Counted from the stretch's first letter, positions 1 to 11,159 are shown. The stretch is 64,000 nucleotides of DNA from Kiritimatiellia bacterium (GCA_027493775.1 JAOSKE010000001.1:434001-498000); one strand, 5' to 3'. Translations and numbers: made by a program. Notes: generated by a model from the sequence alone, not told the origin.

Positions 1-123
1 TCGCGTAGCTGAGAAATAGCGCCGTGAAAATTAAGATGGCTGTTCGCACTTCGGAATCCTCCCTGACTGCGGAAATTTTTGCCGCAGCACTGAGCGAGTG
101 GCGAGCATTAAATGAAATCCTGG

Positions 124-1194
124 CTACACTGTGTAGGCGCTGTCTCGCATAATCGTCTCGTGCGTTCCATCGGCATAGACGAGAGCAAGCTGGCGTAGGC
201 CTATCGGGCAGCCACGCGCATAAACAATGTCGTGGTGGACGACGTGTGCGGGATCGCTGAATGCGTCCGGGCCAGTGACGCCGCCGAGGTGTTCGCTGCG
301 GCCGTAGGCCCAGTGGAATCCGGCCTTTTCATCCTCCAATACACTGCCGAGCACTGCTGCGGACTCGTTGCAACCGAGGCCGAGTTCGGCAATGTTGCGT
401 CGGGCCGGGTCCACGTCAAAATGCGCACGCAGGCGTTCCGCATACGCCCCGCCCGCGACTTCACGTATTTTATTTTCGCGGACGGTCAAGACCGCCTGTT
501 CGCCTTCCCATGAAACAGGGATTTCGCCCGCCGTGCGACTCGGCGTGTCTGCCTGTTCGCCTTCGTAGGGGACGATGAACGCTTCGCCGCTGGGGAGATT
601 GATCAGGCGGAACCCTGTTTTTTCGCGCGTGCAAATTCCGTCGTCCGCGTGAGCGTGGCGATGGCGAAGGTCGAAGCGAACGCGATGGCCGGTGTCAAAC
701 TCCACTTCCGCAGACTCCGCGCGTTCGAGGCGTTCGGCAAGAAGTTGCGCCTTCTGTGCAACCTCGCGGTAATCTGCCGCAAGCGCGGTTTGTTCCATCC
801 GCCGCAACACCCCCGGCATACTGGCCACGCGCAAGTCGTTGCGCGTTTTCACAAACGCGGAGAGCGGCGCGGTTGCGGAGTGTTTGGTCATTGCCACGAC
901 GAGCGTGGCTTGCGCGATAGCGTCGGCGATGCGCGTGTCTTTGCCGTTTTGCGTTCCGATCTCCGGCAGGTCTGCGTTATTTCCGGCGCTTGCGGGAAAC
1001 GTGAGTAAGGGGGCGGGGGACGCGCCCAGTGCTGCGAAGGCCATGCGCCATTCCTCCGCCATCGCGCGGCGCTCGCTCCAGTCGGCATTGTCGGGAACTC
1101 CGGCGCGGGGCACATCCACCAATACGAGGACGTGTTCATGTTGCGCGGGGCCAAAAACGTCCCGCAGTAATTTGTGCAGATTGAATGTGTTCAT
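124..1194 (-). CDS. M29-like (aminopeptidase T-type) metallopeptidase family protein
   Basis: ORF 124..1272; internal start MNTFNLHKLLRD preferred. C-terminal NIAELGLGCNESA...EKAGFHWAYGRSEHLGG...HHDIVY resembles M29 aminopeptidase signatures. Confidence 0.6.
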   Translation of the reverse strand: MNTFNLHKLLRDVFGPAQHEHVLVLVDVPRAGVPDNADWSERRAMAEEWRMAFAALGASPAPLLTFPASAGNNADLPEIGTQNGKDTRIADAIAQATLVVAMTKHSATAPLSAFVKTRNDLRVASMPGVLRRMEQTALAADYREVAQKAQLLAERLERAESAEVEFDTGHRVRFDLRHRHAHADDGICTREKTGFRLINLPSGEAFIVPYEGEQADTPSRTAGEIPVSWEGEQAVLTVRENKIREVAGGAYAERLRAHFDVDPARRNIAELGLGCNESAAVLGSVLEDEKAGFHWAYGRSEHLGGVTGPDAFSDPAHVVHHDIVYARGCPIGLRQLALVYADGTHETIMRDSAYTV

Positions 1195-1302
1195 TGCGGT
1201 TGCATTGGAACCGTGTGCGCCTTGCGCGTCAACTGCGCAATCATGGATTTGAGCGAAGAACGGTTGACGCACAGAGTCAATCCGCTACCTTCCTGCGTTT
1301 CC

Positions 1303-1377
1303 GGGCGGTTAGCTCAGCGGTAGAGCATCTCGTTTACACCGAGGGGGCCGGGGGTTCAAATCCCTCACCGCCCACCA
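1303..1377 (+). tRNA. tRNA-Val (anticodon TAC), CCA encoded
   Basis: GGGCGGTTAGCTCAGCGGTAGAGC...TTTACAC loop...GGGTTCAAATCCC...CCGCCCACCA folds as a cloverleaf; acceptor GGGCGGT/ACCGCCC. Confidence 0.95.
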
Positions 1378-1392
1378 TTCCTGAAGCTCATT

Positions 1393-2190
1393 ATGTGGTT
1401 TCAAAATTATCCCGGTTTGGAAGTCGCGCTGCTTCCTTTTGAAGACAATGTCTTTTACGTCCTGCTGCGCAACGGCGAGGCGTTGGTGGTGGATCCGCCG
1501 TCGGCTTCTTCGGTTGCTGATCTTTTGCGGGAACGGAAGGCGAAGCTTTGCGCAATTCTGATTACGCATGGGGATGGCGATCACATCGAGGGCGTGGGGG
1601 AGCTTGTGAGGGATTCCGGGGCTGTCGTGTACGGGCCGGAAGAGATGAGGGTGGACTTTAATTTTCAAGCGATGCGCGATAACCAGGTGTTGCCCTGGCA
1701 GGGATTGAGCATTCGGGCGTTAGATACGAAGGGGCATCGGCCAACGCATCTGGCGTTTTACCTTTCCGAGCCGGCGCCGGGACTTTTGTTTTCCGGCGAC
1801 GCTCTCTTCGCTGCGGGGTGTGGTCGAATTTTTTCAAATCCACCGGAGTGGATGTTTGCTTCTCTCCAAAAACTTGCGGCGCTCCCGCCGGAAACGCATC
1901 TCTACTGCGGGCATGATTATCTAGAGGGCAACCTGCTCTTCGGACTGAGCGTCGAGCCGGATCATGCAGCGATGAAACATCGGCTGGATGACGTTCGCGC
2001 CCGGCATCGTGCGGGCCAGGCGACGCTGCCTTCGACGCTGGCGCTGGAGAAGGAGACCAATCCTTTTCTGCGGGTGTCGAATGTGGCGGCGTTCGCGGCG
2101 CTGCGTCGGAAAAAGGACGGCTTCGGGTCGTTTATATCCGTACATTCGCATATACGGATGAATGAGACGGGCGGGGCAAAGCGGAAATAG
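1393..2190 (+). CDS. MBL-fold metallo-hydrolase, glyoxalase II-like
   Basis: THGDGDHIEG metal-binding motif, FSGDALF, YCGHDYLEGNL typical of hydroxyacylglutathione hydrolase family. Confidence 0.8.
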   Translation: MWFQNYPGLEVALLPFEDNVFYVLLRNGEALVVDPPSASSVADLLRERKAKLCAILITHGDGDHIEGVGELVRDSGAVVYGPEEMRVDFNFQAMRDNQVLPWQGLSIRALDTKGHRPTHLAFYLSEPAPGLLFSGDALFAAGCGRIFSNPPEWMFASLQKLAALPPETHLYCGHDYLEGNLLFGLSVEPDHAAMKHRLDDVRARHRAGQATLPSTLALEKETNPFLRVSNVAAFAALRRKKDGFGSFISVHSHIRMNETGGAKRK

Positions 2191-2257
2191 TTTTTCTCCA
2201 TGTTGGCTTGATGCGCGTGTGTGGCGCGGGGTAAGATATGCCGTAGGAGGACAGGAT

Positions 2258-2746
2258 ATGGGCAAGCTCTATACTGTGCGTGAAATTATGGTGCGGCGCT
2301 TGGTGACCCTGCGCCCGAACCAGCCGATCCGGGATGCGATTGACATCCTGCTTCGCAGCCGTATTTCCGGTGCGCCCGTGGTGGACGCGGACGGAAAGCT
2401 CATCGGAATGCTCTCGGAGAAGGACTGTCTCAAGGTCTTCGTCAACGATGCATTCCACAATACGGATCCCGACCACGTGGAGGATTACATGTCGCGGACG
2501 CTGACGACGATTGATCCGGATGCGGACTTGTTTGCGGCGGCTTCGATGTTTCTCAAAAATAGTTTCCGCCGTCTGCCGGTGGTGGAAAACGGAAAGCTCG
2601 TCGGATTGATTACGCGCCGCGATGTTTTGGATGCGACGCGACGCCTGGCGGACCGTCCGGCGGTAGAGAAACCGTGGAGCGATTCGAAATACATTACGGA
2701 CGAGGTGAAGGCGGCGCTGGCGGGGAGGCCGAAGGGCCCGCGCTGA
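2258..2746 (+). CDS. Tandem CBS domain protein
   Basis: Two CBS repeats (MVRRLVTLRPNQPIRDAIDILL...; MSRTLTTIDPDADLFAAASMFL...GLITRRDVL); RBS-like GGAGG upstream of ATG. Confidence 0.85.
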   Translation: MGKLYTVREIMVRRLVTLRPNQPIRDAIDILLRSRISGAPVVDADGKLIGMLSEKDCLKVFVNDAFHNTDPDHVEDYMSRTLTTIDPDADLFAAASMFLKNSFRRLPVVENGKLVGLITRRDVLDATRRLADRPAVEKPWSDSKYITDEVKAALAGRPKGPR

Positions 2747-2775
2747 ACGGTTTGTTGCGCTCGAACTGTGGAAAG

Positions 2776-2885
2776 TTCCAAGGCTTGGAAGTCAGTGGCA
2801 GTTGGACTTCCAAGGCTTGGAACTTTTTTCTGCTGAATTTCCAACCCTTGGAAGTTATTTTGACTCGCACTTCCAATCCTTGGAA
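2776..2885. repeat. Array of four 15-bp palindromes TTCCAA-N3-TTGGAA
   Basis: Copies at 2776-2790, 2808-2822, 2839-2853, 2871-2885; centre-to-centre spacing 32/31/32 bp; intergenic. Confidence 0.95.
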
Positions 2886-2916
2886 GTTTTGCGCGGCTTA
2901 ACATTGGAGTCTGATT

Positions 2917-3926
2917 TTGGAAATTGGTTCTGGAACAATTGTGTTGGTTACAGGGGCTACGGGGTTCACCGGGTCGCTGTTGACGCGAAAGCTGCTGGCG
3001 AAGGGGGCGTCGGTGCGGGCGATCACGCGACGGGATGTGCCGGAGGCGCTGCGGGGGTTGCCGATTCAGTGGTTTCGTGGGCAGGTGTATGATCCAGAGG
3101 TGGTGGCGGCGGCGTGTTCGGGGGCGCATTTCATTTTTCACGTCGCAGCGGCGTATCGCGAGGCGGGGATTAAGGATGAGGTGTATGAGCTGGTCCACGT
3201 GACGAGCACGAAGCTGCTGGCCGAGGCGGCGGCGCGCCAGCCGGAGTTTCAGCGTTTCGTACACGTTTCGACGGTGGGGGTGCATGGACACATCGAGAGG
3301 CCGCCAGCGGATGAAACGTACCGATTTGCGCCGGGTGATTTGTATCAAAACACCAAAGCGGAGGCGGAGCGGTGGATGCACAAAAATGCGCCGGAGCTGG
3401 GCATCTCGTACACGGTGATTCGCCCGGCGGCGATCATGGGGCCGGATGATAAACGCTTGCTGAAGGTTTTCCGAATGGCGACGAAGCCGGTTTTTCCGAT
3501 TCTGGGGTTCGGAAGGTGTTTGTATCACTTGATTCATGTTGAGGATTTGACGGATGCGATGTTGGTGGCGGCGACGAAGCCGGCGGCGGACGGGGAGGCG
3601 TTTATCATCGGGAATACGGAGCCGATCCGACTGGTGGATATGGGGCGGTTGATTGCGTGGACGCTGGGATATCGGTTCCGTCCGATCCGGATTCCGGTGT
3701 GGCCGTTTTTTGTTGTCGGCGATTTGTGCGAGTTGGTTTGCAAGCCGTTCGGCTGGGAGCCGCCGATTCACCGGAGGCGGGTCGCGTTTTTACAAAGGAT
3801 CGGGCGTTCAACACGAAGAAGATGCAGCAGCGTTTAGGATTCACGCCAACGTATGACAACCGGCGCGGAATTGAGGAGACGGCGCGTGGGTATGTGGCGC
3901 GCGGGTGGTTGAGGGCGAAGAAGTGA
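2917..3926 (+). CDS. NAD-dependent epimerase/dehydratase family protein (apparent frameshift ~3787)
   Basis: TGATGFTGSLLTRKLL Rossmann motif, YQNTKAEAE; continuation in another frame (TKDRAFNTKKMQQRLGFTPTYDNRRGIEETARGYVARGWLRAKK) after T-run. Confidence 0.8.
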
Positions 3927-3968
3927 TGGGGTTGGACTTGAGGCGGGTTGTGGGTATGCTTGGCGGTT

Positions 3969-4701
3969 ATGGAACGCGAATCGGTTGAGATTCAGAAGGA
4001 GCTTTTCTCGGAGAAGAAGTCCGCCTTGGCGAAGTACCGCGATTTGGTGGTCGGTCGGTCGGGCTTTTGGGCATTGCTCAAATACGAGTTAATTACTGCG
4101 TTCAGCTATTGCCCGGGCGCATTCGGGCTTTTCATTCGCAGCAAGCTCCTATCCCTCGCTCTTCGGCGCGTGCGGACGCGGGGTGGTGTTCGGCACGGGA
4201 GTGTCGCTGCGGCATCCGCACAAAATTCGGCTCGGGGACAATGTCGTGGTGGACGATCACTGCGTCCTCGATGCGAAGGGGCAATCGAACGAGGGGATTA
4301 CCGTTGGGAGCGGGGTCTTTATCGGGCGGAACAGCATTTTGAGCTGTAAGAACGGCGATATTATTTTGGGCGACGGCGCAAATATCGGATTCAACTGCGA
4401 GGTCTTTTCCGGCGCGAAGGTGGAGATCGGTGCGCGTGTGATGCTGGCGGCTTATACGTATGTGATTGGCGGCGGCCATGCCTACGACCGGATTGACGTG
4501 TCGCCGCTGGAACAGGCACGGACTGCAGTGGGCGTGACGATCGGCGAAGGTGCGTGGTTGGGCGCGGGGGTGAAGGTGTTGGATGGCACGTCGGTCGGCG
4601 CTCGCTCTATCGTGGGTGCGGGCGCGGTGGTGACGCGGGATATTCCGGCGAATTCGATTGCGGCGGGGATTCCAGCCGAGGTGATAAGGAGTCGCTCTTA
4701 A
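3969..4701 (+). CDS. Hexapeptide-repeat (left-handed beta helix) acyltransferase (apparent frameshift ~4148)
   Basis: ORFs 3948..4349 and 4183..4701 join as IRSKLYPSLFGACGRGVVFGTGVSLRHPHKIRLGDN...; hexapeptide repeats follow. Confidence 0.75.
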
Positions 4702-5834
4702 TGGACGATCAGGGACGGCACACGATTTTGCATTTGTGCGAGCACTTCGGTGGCAAGAAGGCGACGTTTCACGGGGTGGCGCGGCTGTTTCAGTGGTGGA
4801 TGCCGAATTTTGACGCGGCGCGCTTCCGCGTGTTGTTGTGCAGCCGTCGCGGATGGGACAAGGCGACGGACGAGATGCAGGCGTCGGGGATCACGCCGCT
4901 CACGCTTGGTTATGGGAAGTTGGACCCGCGCAATTTATTCGCGTTGATTCGTCTGGTTCGCAAGGAGCGGATTGATTTGATTCACGCGCACGGCTACGGC
5001 GCGTGTACGTGGGGGCGGATCGCCGGATGGCTGATGCGAATTCCCGTGATTGTTCACGAGCACTGCAATTATCACACCGTTCCGCTTCCGCAGCGCCCCG
5101 CGGAATGGCTGCTCGCGCCGCTGACCGCGCATACGTTTGCGACATCGGAGTCGGTTCGTCAGTTTTGCATCCACAAGCGTTACCTGAAGCCCGAAGGCGT
5201 GGAGACGTTGTACAACGGAATCCTTGTGACGGAATCGCCTGCGGTGGATTCCGAATGGATCGCGCAGTTGCGTCGTGAGAACGGTGTACCCGAGGGCGCG
5301 TTGTTGATGGGCGTGGTTGGTCGGATTGAGGGACACAAAGGATTGATTGACGCGATGCGCGCGCTTCAACTTGTTTTGAAGACAAATCCCAACGCGCGTT
5401 TGTGGATCGTCGGCGACGGCGCGTATGAAAATGAAGTGCGCGCCTTTATTTCCGAAAACAAGTTGGACGAGGTGGTGCGGATGCTGGGCTTCCGTCGCGA
5501 CGTGCGAAAGGTGATTCAGGCGTTCGACCTTCAGGTTTTTCCAAGCCACGAGGAGGCGACGCCGAACACGCTGTTTGAGGCGATGGTGGCGGGGCTTCCG
5601 GCGGTGGCGACGACGGCGGACGGGCAGGGCGAGGTTTTGGAACACGAGAAGACCGCGCTGCTGTGTGAGCCAGGCGATATTGAGCGGCTGGCGGCGAATA
5701 TGAAGCGGATGCTGGATGATTCGGAGCTGCGAAAGCGGCTGGCGCACAATCTGCACGGATTGGTAAAAAAATTCGATGGTCACGCGACCATTCGCCGGAT
5801 GGAAGACGTGTATGTGCAGTTGCTGAAGAAGTAG
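4701..5834 (+). CDS. Glycosyltransferase family 4 (GT-B)
   Basis: GVVGRIEGHKGLIDAMRAL, VFPSHEEATPNTLFEAMVAGLPAVATTADGQGEVL signatures; TAATG overlap with previous gene. Confidence 0.88.
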   Translation: MDDQGRHTILHLCEHFGGKKATFHGVARLFQWWMPNFDAARFRVLLCSRRGWDKATDEMQASGITPLTLGYGKLDPRNLFALIRLVRKERIDLIHAHGYGACTWGRIAGWLMRIPVIVHEHCNYHTVPLPQRPAEWLLAPLTAHTFATSESVRQFCIHKRYLKPEGVETLYNGILVTESPAVDSEWIAQLRRENGVPEGALLMGVVGRIEGHKGLIDAMRALQLVLKTNPNARLWIVGDGAYENEVRAFISENKLDEVVRMLGFRRDVRKVIQAFDLQVFPSHEEATPNTLFEAMVAGLPAVATTADGQGEVLEHEKTALLCEPGDIERLAANMKRMLDDSELRKRLAHNLHGLVKKFDGHATIRRMEDVYVQLLKK

Positions 5835-5898
5835 TGCGGCAATGCCTTGATTGGAGCGCCCTGCTTGGGATAGGCTCGCGAGTCTTTTTGAGAACCCC

Positions 5899-6862
5899 AT
5901 GAGAATACTATCTGGAATACAACCTTCGGGCCGACTGCACCTCGGCAATTATTTTGGAATGATGAAACCCGCAATCGCGCTGCAAGAGCAGGGCGAGGCG
6001 TTTTATTTCATCGCGAACTATCACGCGCTGACCACGGTATCGGGACCCGGACGCGCTGCGTCGCTCCACGCTGGATGTTGCGTTGGATTTTCTGGCGTGC
6101 GGGCTGGACCCGACGCGGACGGTGTTTTATCGCCAAAGCGATGTGCCGGAGGTGACGGAGCTGACGTGGCTGTTGTCGGTGGTGACACCGATGGGACTGT
6201 TGGAGCGGAGTCACTCTTTTAAAGATAAGACCTCGCGCGGCATTGCGGCATCACATGGCCTGTTTTCCTACCCGGTTTTGATGGCGGCGGATATTTTGAT
6301 CGTGCAGTCGGACATTGTCCCCGTGGGCCGCGACCAGAAGCAGCACCTGGAGATCACGCGCGACATCGCGATCAAGTTCAACAACCAGTACGGCGAGACC
6401 TTCCGTATCCCCAAGGAGCAAATTCTGGAGGAAGTTGCGGTGGTGCCGGGGTTGGACGGGCAGAAGATGTCCAAGTCCTACAACAACGCGATTGAAATTT
6501 TTGGCGACCCGAAGGAGACGAAGGCGCGGATGATGCGAATCGTCACGGACAGCAAGGGCGTCGCCGATCCGAAAGACCCAGAGCAGTGCAACGTGTTTGC
6601 GCTCTATAAACTTTTTGCGACGCCGGAAGAACGCGACGCAATGGCGGCGCGTTATCGCGAGGGCGGAATGGGCTACGGTGAGGCGAAGAAGGCGCTGCAC
6701 GCCAAGTTTGAGGCCCACTTCGGTCCGCTTCGCGCCAAGCGCGAGGAGTTGGCGAGCAATCCCGATTACGTGGAAGACATTTTGCTGCGCGGCGCGGAAC
6801 GCGCACGCGCGGAGGCGTCCATCACACTCGAACGCGCGCGCAAAGCGGTCGGGCTGGAGTAG
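5899..6862 (+). CDS. trpS: Tryptophanyl-tRNA synthetase (apparent frameshift ~6045)
   Basis: [20 protein letters not shown] (HIGH-like) then, in another frame, [23 protein letters not shown]...[13 protein letters not shown] (KMSKS). Confidence 0.92.
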
Positions 6863-6866
6863 GGCA

Positions 6867-7598
6867 ATGACGCCCCACGAGGAATACAAGGTTCGGCTGG
6901 AGGTCTTTGAAGGGCCGTTGGACCTGCTGCTCTATCTCATCAAGCGCGATGAGTTGGACATCTACAACATTCCGATTGAGCGGGTGACGCAGCAGTATAT
7001 GCAGTATCTGGAAGCGATGCAGATGCTGGACTTGAACATTGCGGGGGAATTTCTCGTGATGGCGGCGACGCTGATGATGATTAAGAGTCGGATGCTGTTG
7101 CCGGTGGAAGAGCGTCCCGAGCTGGAGCCGGAAGAGGAGGATCCGCGCTGGGATTTGGTTCGGCAGTTGGTCGAATACAAAAAGTTCAAGGATGCGGCGC
7201 TACACTTGGAGGAATTGGCGTTGCGCCGCGAGGATGTTTTCACGCGCGAGGGCGAGCACGTACATTTGGGCGTGGAGCCGGATGTCGCGCTGCAGGATGT
7301 CGGCATTTTTGACCTGATCTCGGCGTTCAACGAAGCGTTGAAGAAGGCGCCGAAGGAGAGTGTTGCGGAGCTTTTTGCGGATCGCTACACGGTGGCGGAA
7401 AAGATTGACGAACTGACCCGTGCGTTGCGCGAGCGCGGCAAGGTGCGGTTGAGCGAAATGTTGCGGGGAATGCACCATCGCTACGAGATGGTTTGCGCGT
7501 TTCTCGCGGTGTTGGAATTGATCCGTTTGAAACAAGTCCATGCGCGGCAGGATGCCGTGTTTGGGGATATTGAGTTATTATCGGCTGAGGCCGCGTAG
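6867..7598 (+). CDS. scpA: Segregation and condensation protein A
   Basis: YKVRLEVFEGPLDLLLYLIKRDELDIYNIPI...EFLVMAATLMMIKSRMLLP. Confidence 0.93.
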   Translation: MTPHEEYKVRLEVFEGPLDLLLYLIKRDELDIYNIPIERVTQQYMQYLEAMQMLDLNIAGEFLVMAATLMMIKSRMLLPVEERPELEPEEEDPRWDLVRQLVEYKKFKDAALHLEELALRREDVFTREGEHVHLGVEPDVALQDVGIFDLISAFNEALKKAPKESVAELFADRYTVAEKIDELTRALRERGKVRLSEMLRGMHHRYEMVCAFLAVLELIRLKQVHARQDAVFGDIELLSAEAA

Positions 7599-7613
7599 GC
7601 TGGAGGAGAACCT

Positions 7614-8482
7614 GTGTCGGAAACCGAAGTACTGCCGGAGTTGAAACAGATTATTGGCGCATTGCTGTTTGCCGCGAAGGGGACGGTGTCGGCTGCCGAT
7701 ATCCGCCGTTGCCTGAAACAGGTTGCGGAGGATCGCGGGGGGTGTATCGCGATTTTGCGGAGCTGACGGAGAAGGATGTCCTCGCCGCGCTGGATGCGTT
7801 CCGGCGGGAACTGGATAGCGCACGGCTCGGGGTCAATGTTGCGGATGTGGCAAACGGATTCCGGATGGAAAACGATGCGGCGTGTGGTCCCTGGTTGCGC
7901 GAATTTTTACACAAGGGCCGCGCGAATCGTCTGAGTCGTCCCGCGCTCGAGACGCTTGCGGTCATTGCCTATCGTCAGCCGTGTTCGCGCGCGGAGATTG
8001 AGGCGGTGCGCGGTGTTGCGGTGGATCAGATTCTGCGGAACCTGATTGATTTGCAACTGATCAAGATTGTCGGGCGGAGCGAGTTGCCGGGGCGTCCGTG
8101 GCTCTTTGGCACGACGCAGAAGTTTTTGGAATATTTCGGGCTGAACAATGTGAAGGAATTGCCGGGCGTGGAAGAATTGCGCCGAATCGAGGAAGAGCAG
8201 GCCGCTCAAAAGAAAGAAGCAGCCAAAGCTGAAAAAGAAGCTCTTGCTGAAGCGACGGAAATGACGGAAGGCGAATCTTCTGCTGAAGAGACCGTCTCTT
8301 CGGAAGAAGCCGATGAGTCCGATCCGACTGATCAGCCAGATGAATCTGATGAGTCTGAAAAATCAGACGAATCCGAATCCGACGACGAATACGAAGACGA
8401 CGACGAATACGAATACGAAGATGACGATGACGAGGACGAAGATGGCGACGAAGATGAGTCAGACGACGAAAAAGAAGACTAG
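7614..8482 (+). CDS. scpB: Segregation and condensation protein B with long acidic C-terminal tail (apparent frameshift ~7737)
   Basis: RPALETLAVIAYRQPCSRAEIEAVRGV...GRPWLFGTTQKFLEYFGL; GTG start at 7614 in a different frame; tail rich in D/E/S. Confidence 0.88.
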
Positions 8483-9008
8483 CAGCGCGAGCGAAAAGCG
8501 CCTTGCCACGCTGCGTCGCCAGATTGACGCGTTGGACTCGAGGCTGGTTTTGCTCATTAATCAGCGGAGCCTTTTGGCAGAAGCGATCGGCCGGCTGAAG
8601 GCGGAGAGCGGCAGTGCGTTGTACGTTCCCGAACGCGAACAGCAGGTGTTGGCGCGTCTGCAAAAGCGGAATCGTGGCCCTGTTTCGCAGAAATCGCTTG
8701 TGGCAATTTACCGCGAAATTATTTCAGCAGCGCTTGCATTGGAGGGCGGGCTGAAGATCGGTTTGTTGGATGCTGGGGATGGCGTGGTTCGCGCTGTGGC
8801 GCGCGATCATTTCGGCGCGAGCGCAAAATATATTGCGGGGAAATCTCCGGCGCAGGCGGTTCGGGCGTTGACACAGGGGCGGTGGAACGCGCTCTGTATT
8901 TCGGAAAAAGACAGGTTGGCGGCGAGCGCTGCGTTGCAGTCGGGCCGATTGCGCGTGAGCGGGGCGCCGCAGCGCGGGTGTGTGATTTGGGTCAGAGGCG
9001 AGCCGTGA
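8454..9008 (+). CDS. Chorismate mutase-domain protein
   Basis: LATLRRQIDALDSRLVLLINQRSLLAEAIGRLKAESG...VPEREQQVLARL, AroQ-type; start (8442 or 8454) overlaps the scpB tail in another frame. Confidence 0.75.
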   Translation: MSQTTKKKTSSASEKRLATLRRQIDALDSRLVLLINQRSLLAEAIGRLKAESGSALYVPEREQQVLARLQKRNRGPVSQKSLVAIYREIISAALALEGGLKIGLLDAGDGVVRAVARDHFGASAKYIAGKSPAQAVRALTQGRWNALCISEKDRLAASAALQSGRLRVSGAPQRGCVIWVRGEP

Positions 9009-10121
9009 GCGCGGTGACCACATCGGCAAAAGGTTGGATCAATGCGCTGTCGCTGTATCAACCGGGGCGTCCGGTGGAGGAAGTGGCGCGTGAGCTGGGG
9101 CTGGGCGATCCGGAGACGATTGTAAAGCTGGCGTCGAACGAAAATTCGCTCGGCCCGTCGCCGCGCGCGGTGGAGGCAATGAAAAAGGCCGCCTCGCAGA
9201 TGCACATTTATCCGGATGGCGATTCGTTTTATCTGCGGTCGGCCATCGCGAAGAAGCTGGGTGTTTCGCGCAATGAAGTTTTTATGGGCCACGGGAGCAA
9301 TGAAATCATTGCGCTGTTGGGTCATGTGTATCTTGAGTCGGGCACGAGCGCGGTGATGTCGGAACAGGCGTTTGTGGTCTATAAGCTGGTTTGTGCGTTG
9401 TATCAAGCGGAGGCGATTGAAGTCCCGACGCGCGATTTCACGCACGATCTCGACGCGATGCGCGCGGCGATTCGACCGGATACGCGGCTGGTGTTTGTCG
9501 CAAATCCGAATAATCCCACGGGGACGGTGGTCTCGAACGACGCGCTGTATGGTTTTCTGGATTCGTTGCCGGATTATGTGGTGGCGGTTCTTGACGAGGC
9601 GTATGTCGAACTGCTTTCGCCGGAAAGGCAGCCGGATACGCTCCGATTCGTCCGCGAGCGGAAGAATGTTTTTGTGCTGCGCACGTTTTCAAAGTCGTAT
9701 GGACTTGCAGGTTTGCGCGTCGGTTATGCGGTTGCGTCGCCGGAGGGCGTTGCGTTGTTGAACCGCGTACGCCAGCCGTTTAACATCAATGCGATGGCGC
9801 AGGCTGCGGCGCTTGCAGCGCTGGAAGACGACGGGCATCTGGCGCAAACGCGGGCGATGGTGGAGGAAGGGTTGAACCAATTGTCGCAGGGAGCTCGCTG
9901 ATTTGGGGATTGCCTATGTGCCGTCTTTGGCGAACTTTCTCCTTGTGAGGGTGGGGAAGGGGCGCGAATACTTTGAGGCTTTATTGCGGGAGCGGGTTAT
10001 TGTCCGTCCGGTTGACGGCTACGGGTTGCCGGACTATATCCGGGTGACGGTAGGAACGCGCGAGGAGAACCGACGGTTTTTGGACGCGTTGGCTAAAATT
10101 TTTCAAAGAGGAATGGCATGA
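9005..10121 (+). CDS. hisC: Histidinol-phosphate aminotransferase (apparent frameshift ~9890)
   Basis: [41 protein letters not shown]-terminus continues as [19 protein letters not shown]... in another frame. Confidence 0.9.
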
Positions 10122-11152
10122 TCATCGTACTTAAATCCGACGCCACGGCAGAACAGATTGAACATATCGAGAAAAACATTCGTGAATGGGGTCTGCGCCC
10201 GCACGTCAGCAAGGGCGCCGAGCGCAGCGTGATCGGCGTGATCGGCGAGGAGTCGCTGCTGGCGAACAAGCCGTTCGACCTTTTCCCCGGAGTTGAGTCT
10301 GTTATGCGGATACAAAAGCCCTACAAGTTGGTGAGCCGCGAGTTTCAATCGAAGCCGACGAAAATCAAAATTCCGTGGGGAAAACCCGGCGTTGATCCTG
10401 TTGAGATCGGCGGCAAGCGCGTTGTGGTGGTCGCGGGGCCGTGTTCGGTTGAGAAGCCGGAGATTATGCTGGAGACCGCGCGTTACGTCGTGGCGGCCGG
10501 TGGGCGGATGATCCGTGCGGGGGCGTTCAAGCCGCGCACTTCGCCGTATGCGTTTCAGGGGTTGGGCGTCGAGGGATTGAAGATTTTGGCGCAGGTTCGC
10601 GAGGAAACGGGGATACCGTTTATTACTGAGGTGATGGATACGCGCGATGTGGAGATGGTTGCGGAAGTGACGGACGTGCTTCAGATCGGCGCGCGGAATA
10701 TGCAGAACTATTCGCTGCTGAAGGCCGTGGGCCGCACCAAAACGCCGGTTTTGTTGAAGCGCGGCATCGCGGGGACGATTGAAGAGCTGCTGATGAGCGC
10801 CGAGTACATCATGAGCCAAGGGAACGAGAAGGTGATTCTCTGCGAGCGCGGTATTCGTACGTACGAACGCGCGACGCGAAACACGTTGGATTTGAATGCC
10901 GTGCCCGTCCTGCACAAGCTCACGCACTTGCCGATTGCTGTGGACCCGAGCCATGGCACCGGCGCAGCAGATTTGGTGCTGCCGATGGCGCTGGCGGGGA
11001 TTGCGTGCGGGGGCGATATGCTGCTTGTCGAGACCCATCCGACTCCGCAGAAGGCGGTTTCTGATGGTGCGCAGACGATTGATGAGGCGCAGTTCAAGGC
11101 GATGATGGAGGGTGTTCGTGGGATCGCCGCCGTTCTCGGGAGAGCGGTGTAG
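10118..11152 (+). CDS. aroF: 3-deoxy-7-phosphoheptulonate synthase (DAHP synthase, AroF/AroA-beta type)
   Basis: [46 protein letters not shown]-like N-terminus. Confidence 0.93.
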   Translation: MIIVLKSDATAEQIEHIEKNIREWGLRPHVSKGAERSVIGVIGEESLLANKPFDLFPGVESVMRIQKPYKLVSREFQSKPTKIKIPWGKPGVDPVEIGGKRVVVVAGPCSVEKPEIMLETARYVVAAGGRMIRAGAFKPRTSPYAFQGLGVEGLKILAQVREETGIPFITEVMDTRDVEMVAEVTDVLQIGARNMQNYSLLKAVGRTKTPVLLKRGIAGTIEELLMSAEYIMSQGNEKVILCERGIRTYERATRNTLDLNAVPVLHKLTHLPIAVDPSHGTGAADLVLPMALAGIACGGDMLLVETHPTPQKAVSDGAQTIDEAQFKAMMEGVRGIAAVLGRAV

Positions 11153-11159
11153 GGAAATC

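Noticed and set aside
2776-2885. CRISPR-like regular array
   Set aside because: Units are 15-bp palindromes with variable centres, spacers ~17 bp and only four copies; no cas genes.
2485-3771. 428-aa minus-strand ORF
   Set aside because: Arg/His/Pro-rich antisense of the CBS and epimerase genes; no start context or domain.
8313-8441. T/N/K-rich N-terminal extension of the chorismate mutase ORF as a functional domain
   Set aside because: It is the shifted reading of the GAN repeats coding the ScpB acidic tail.
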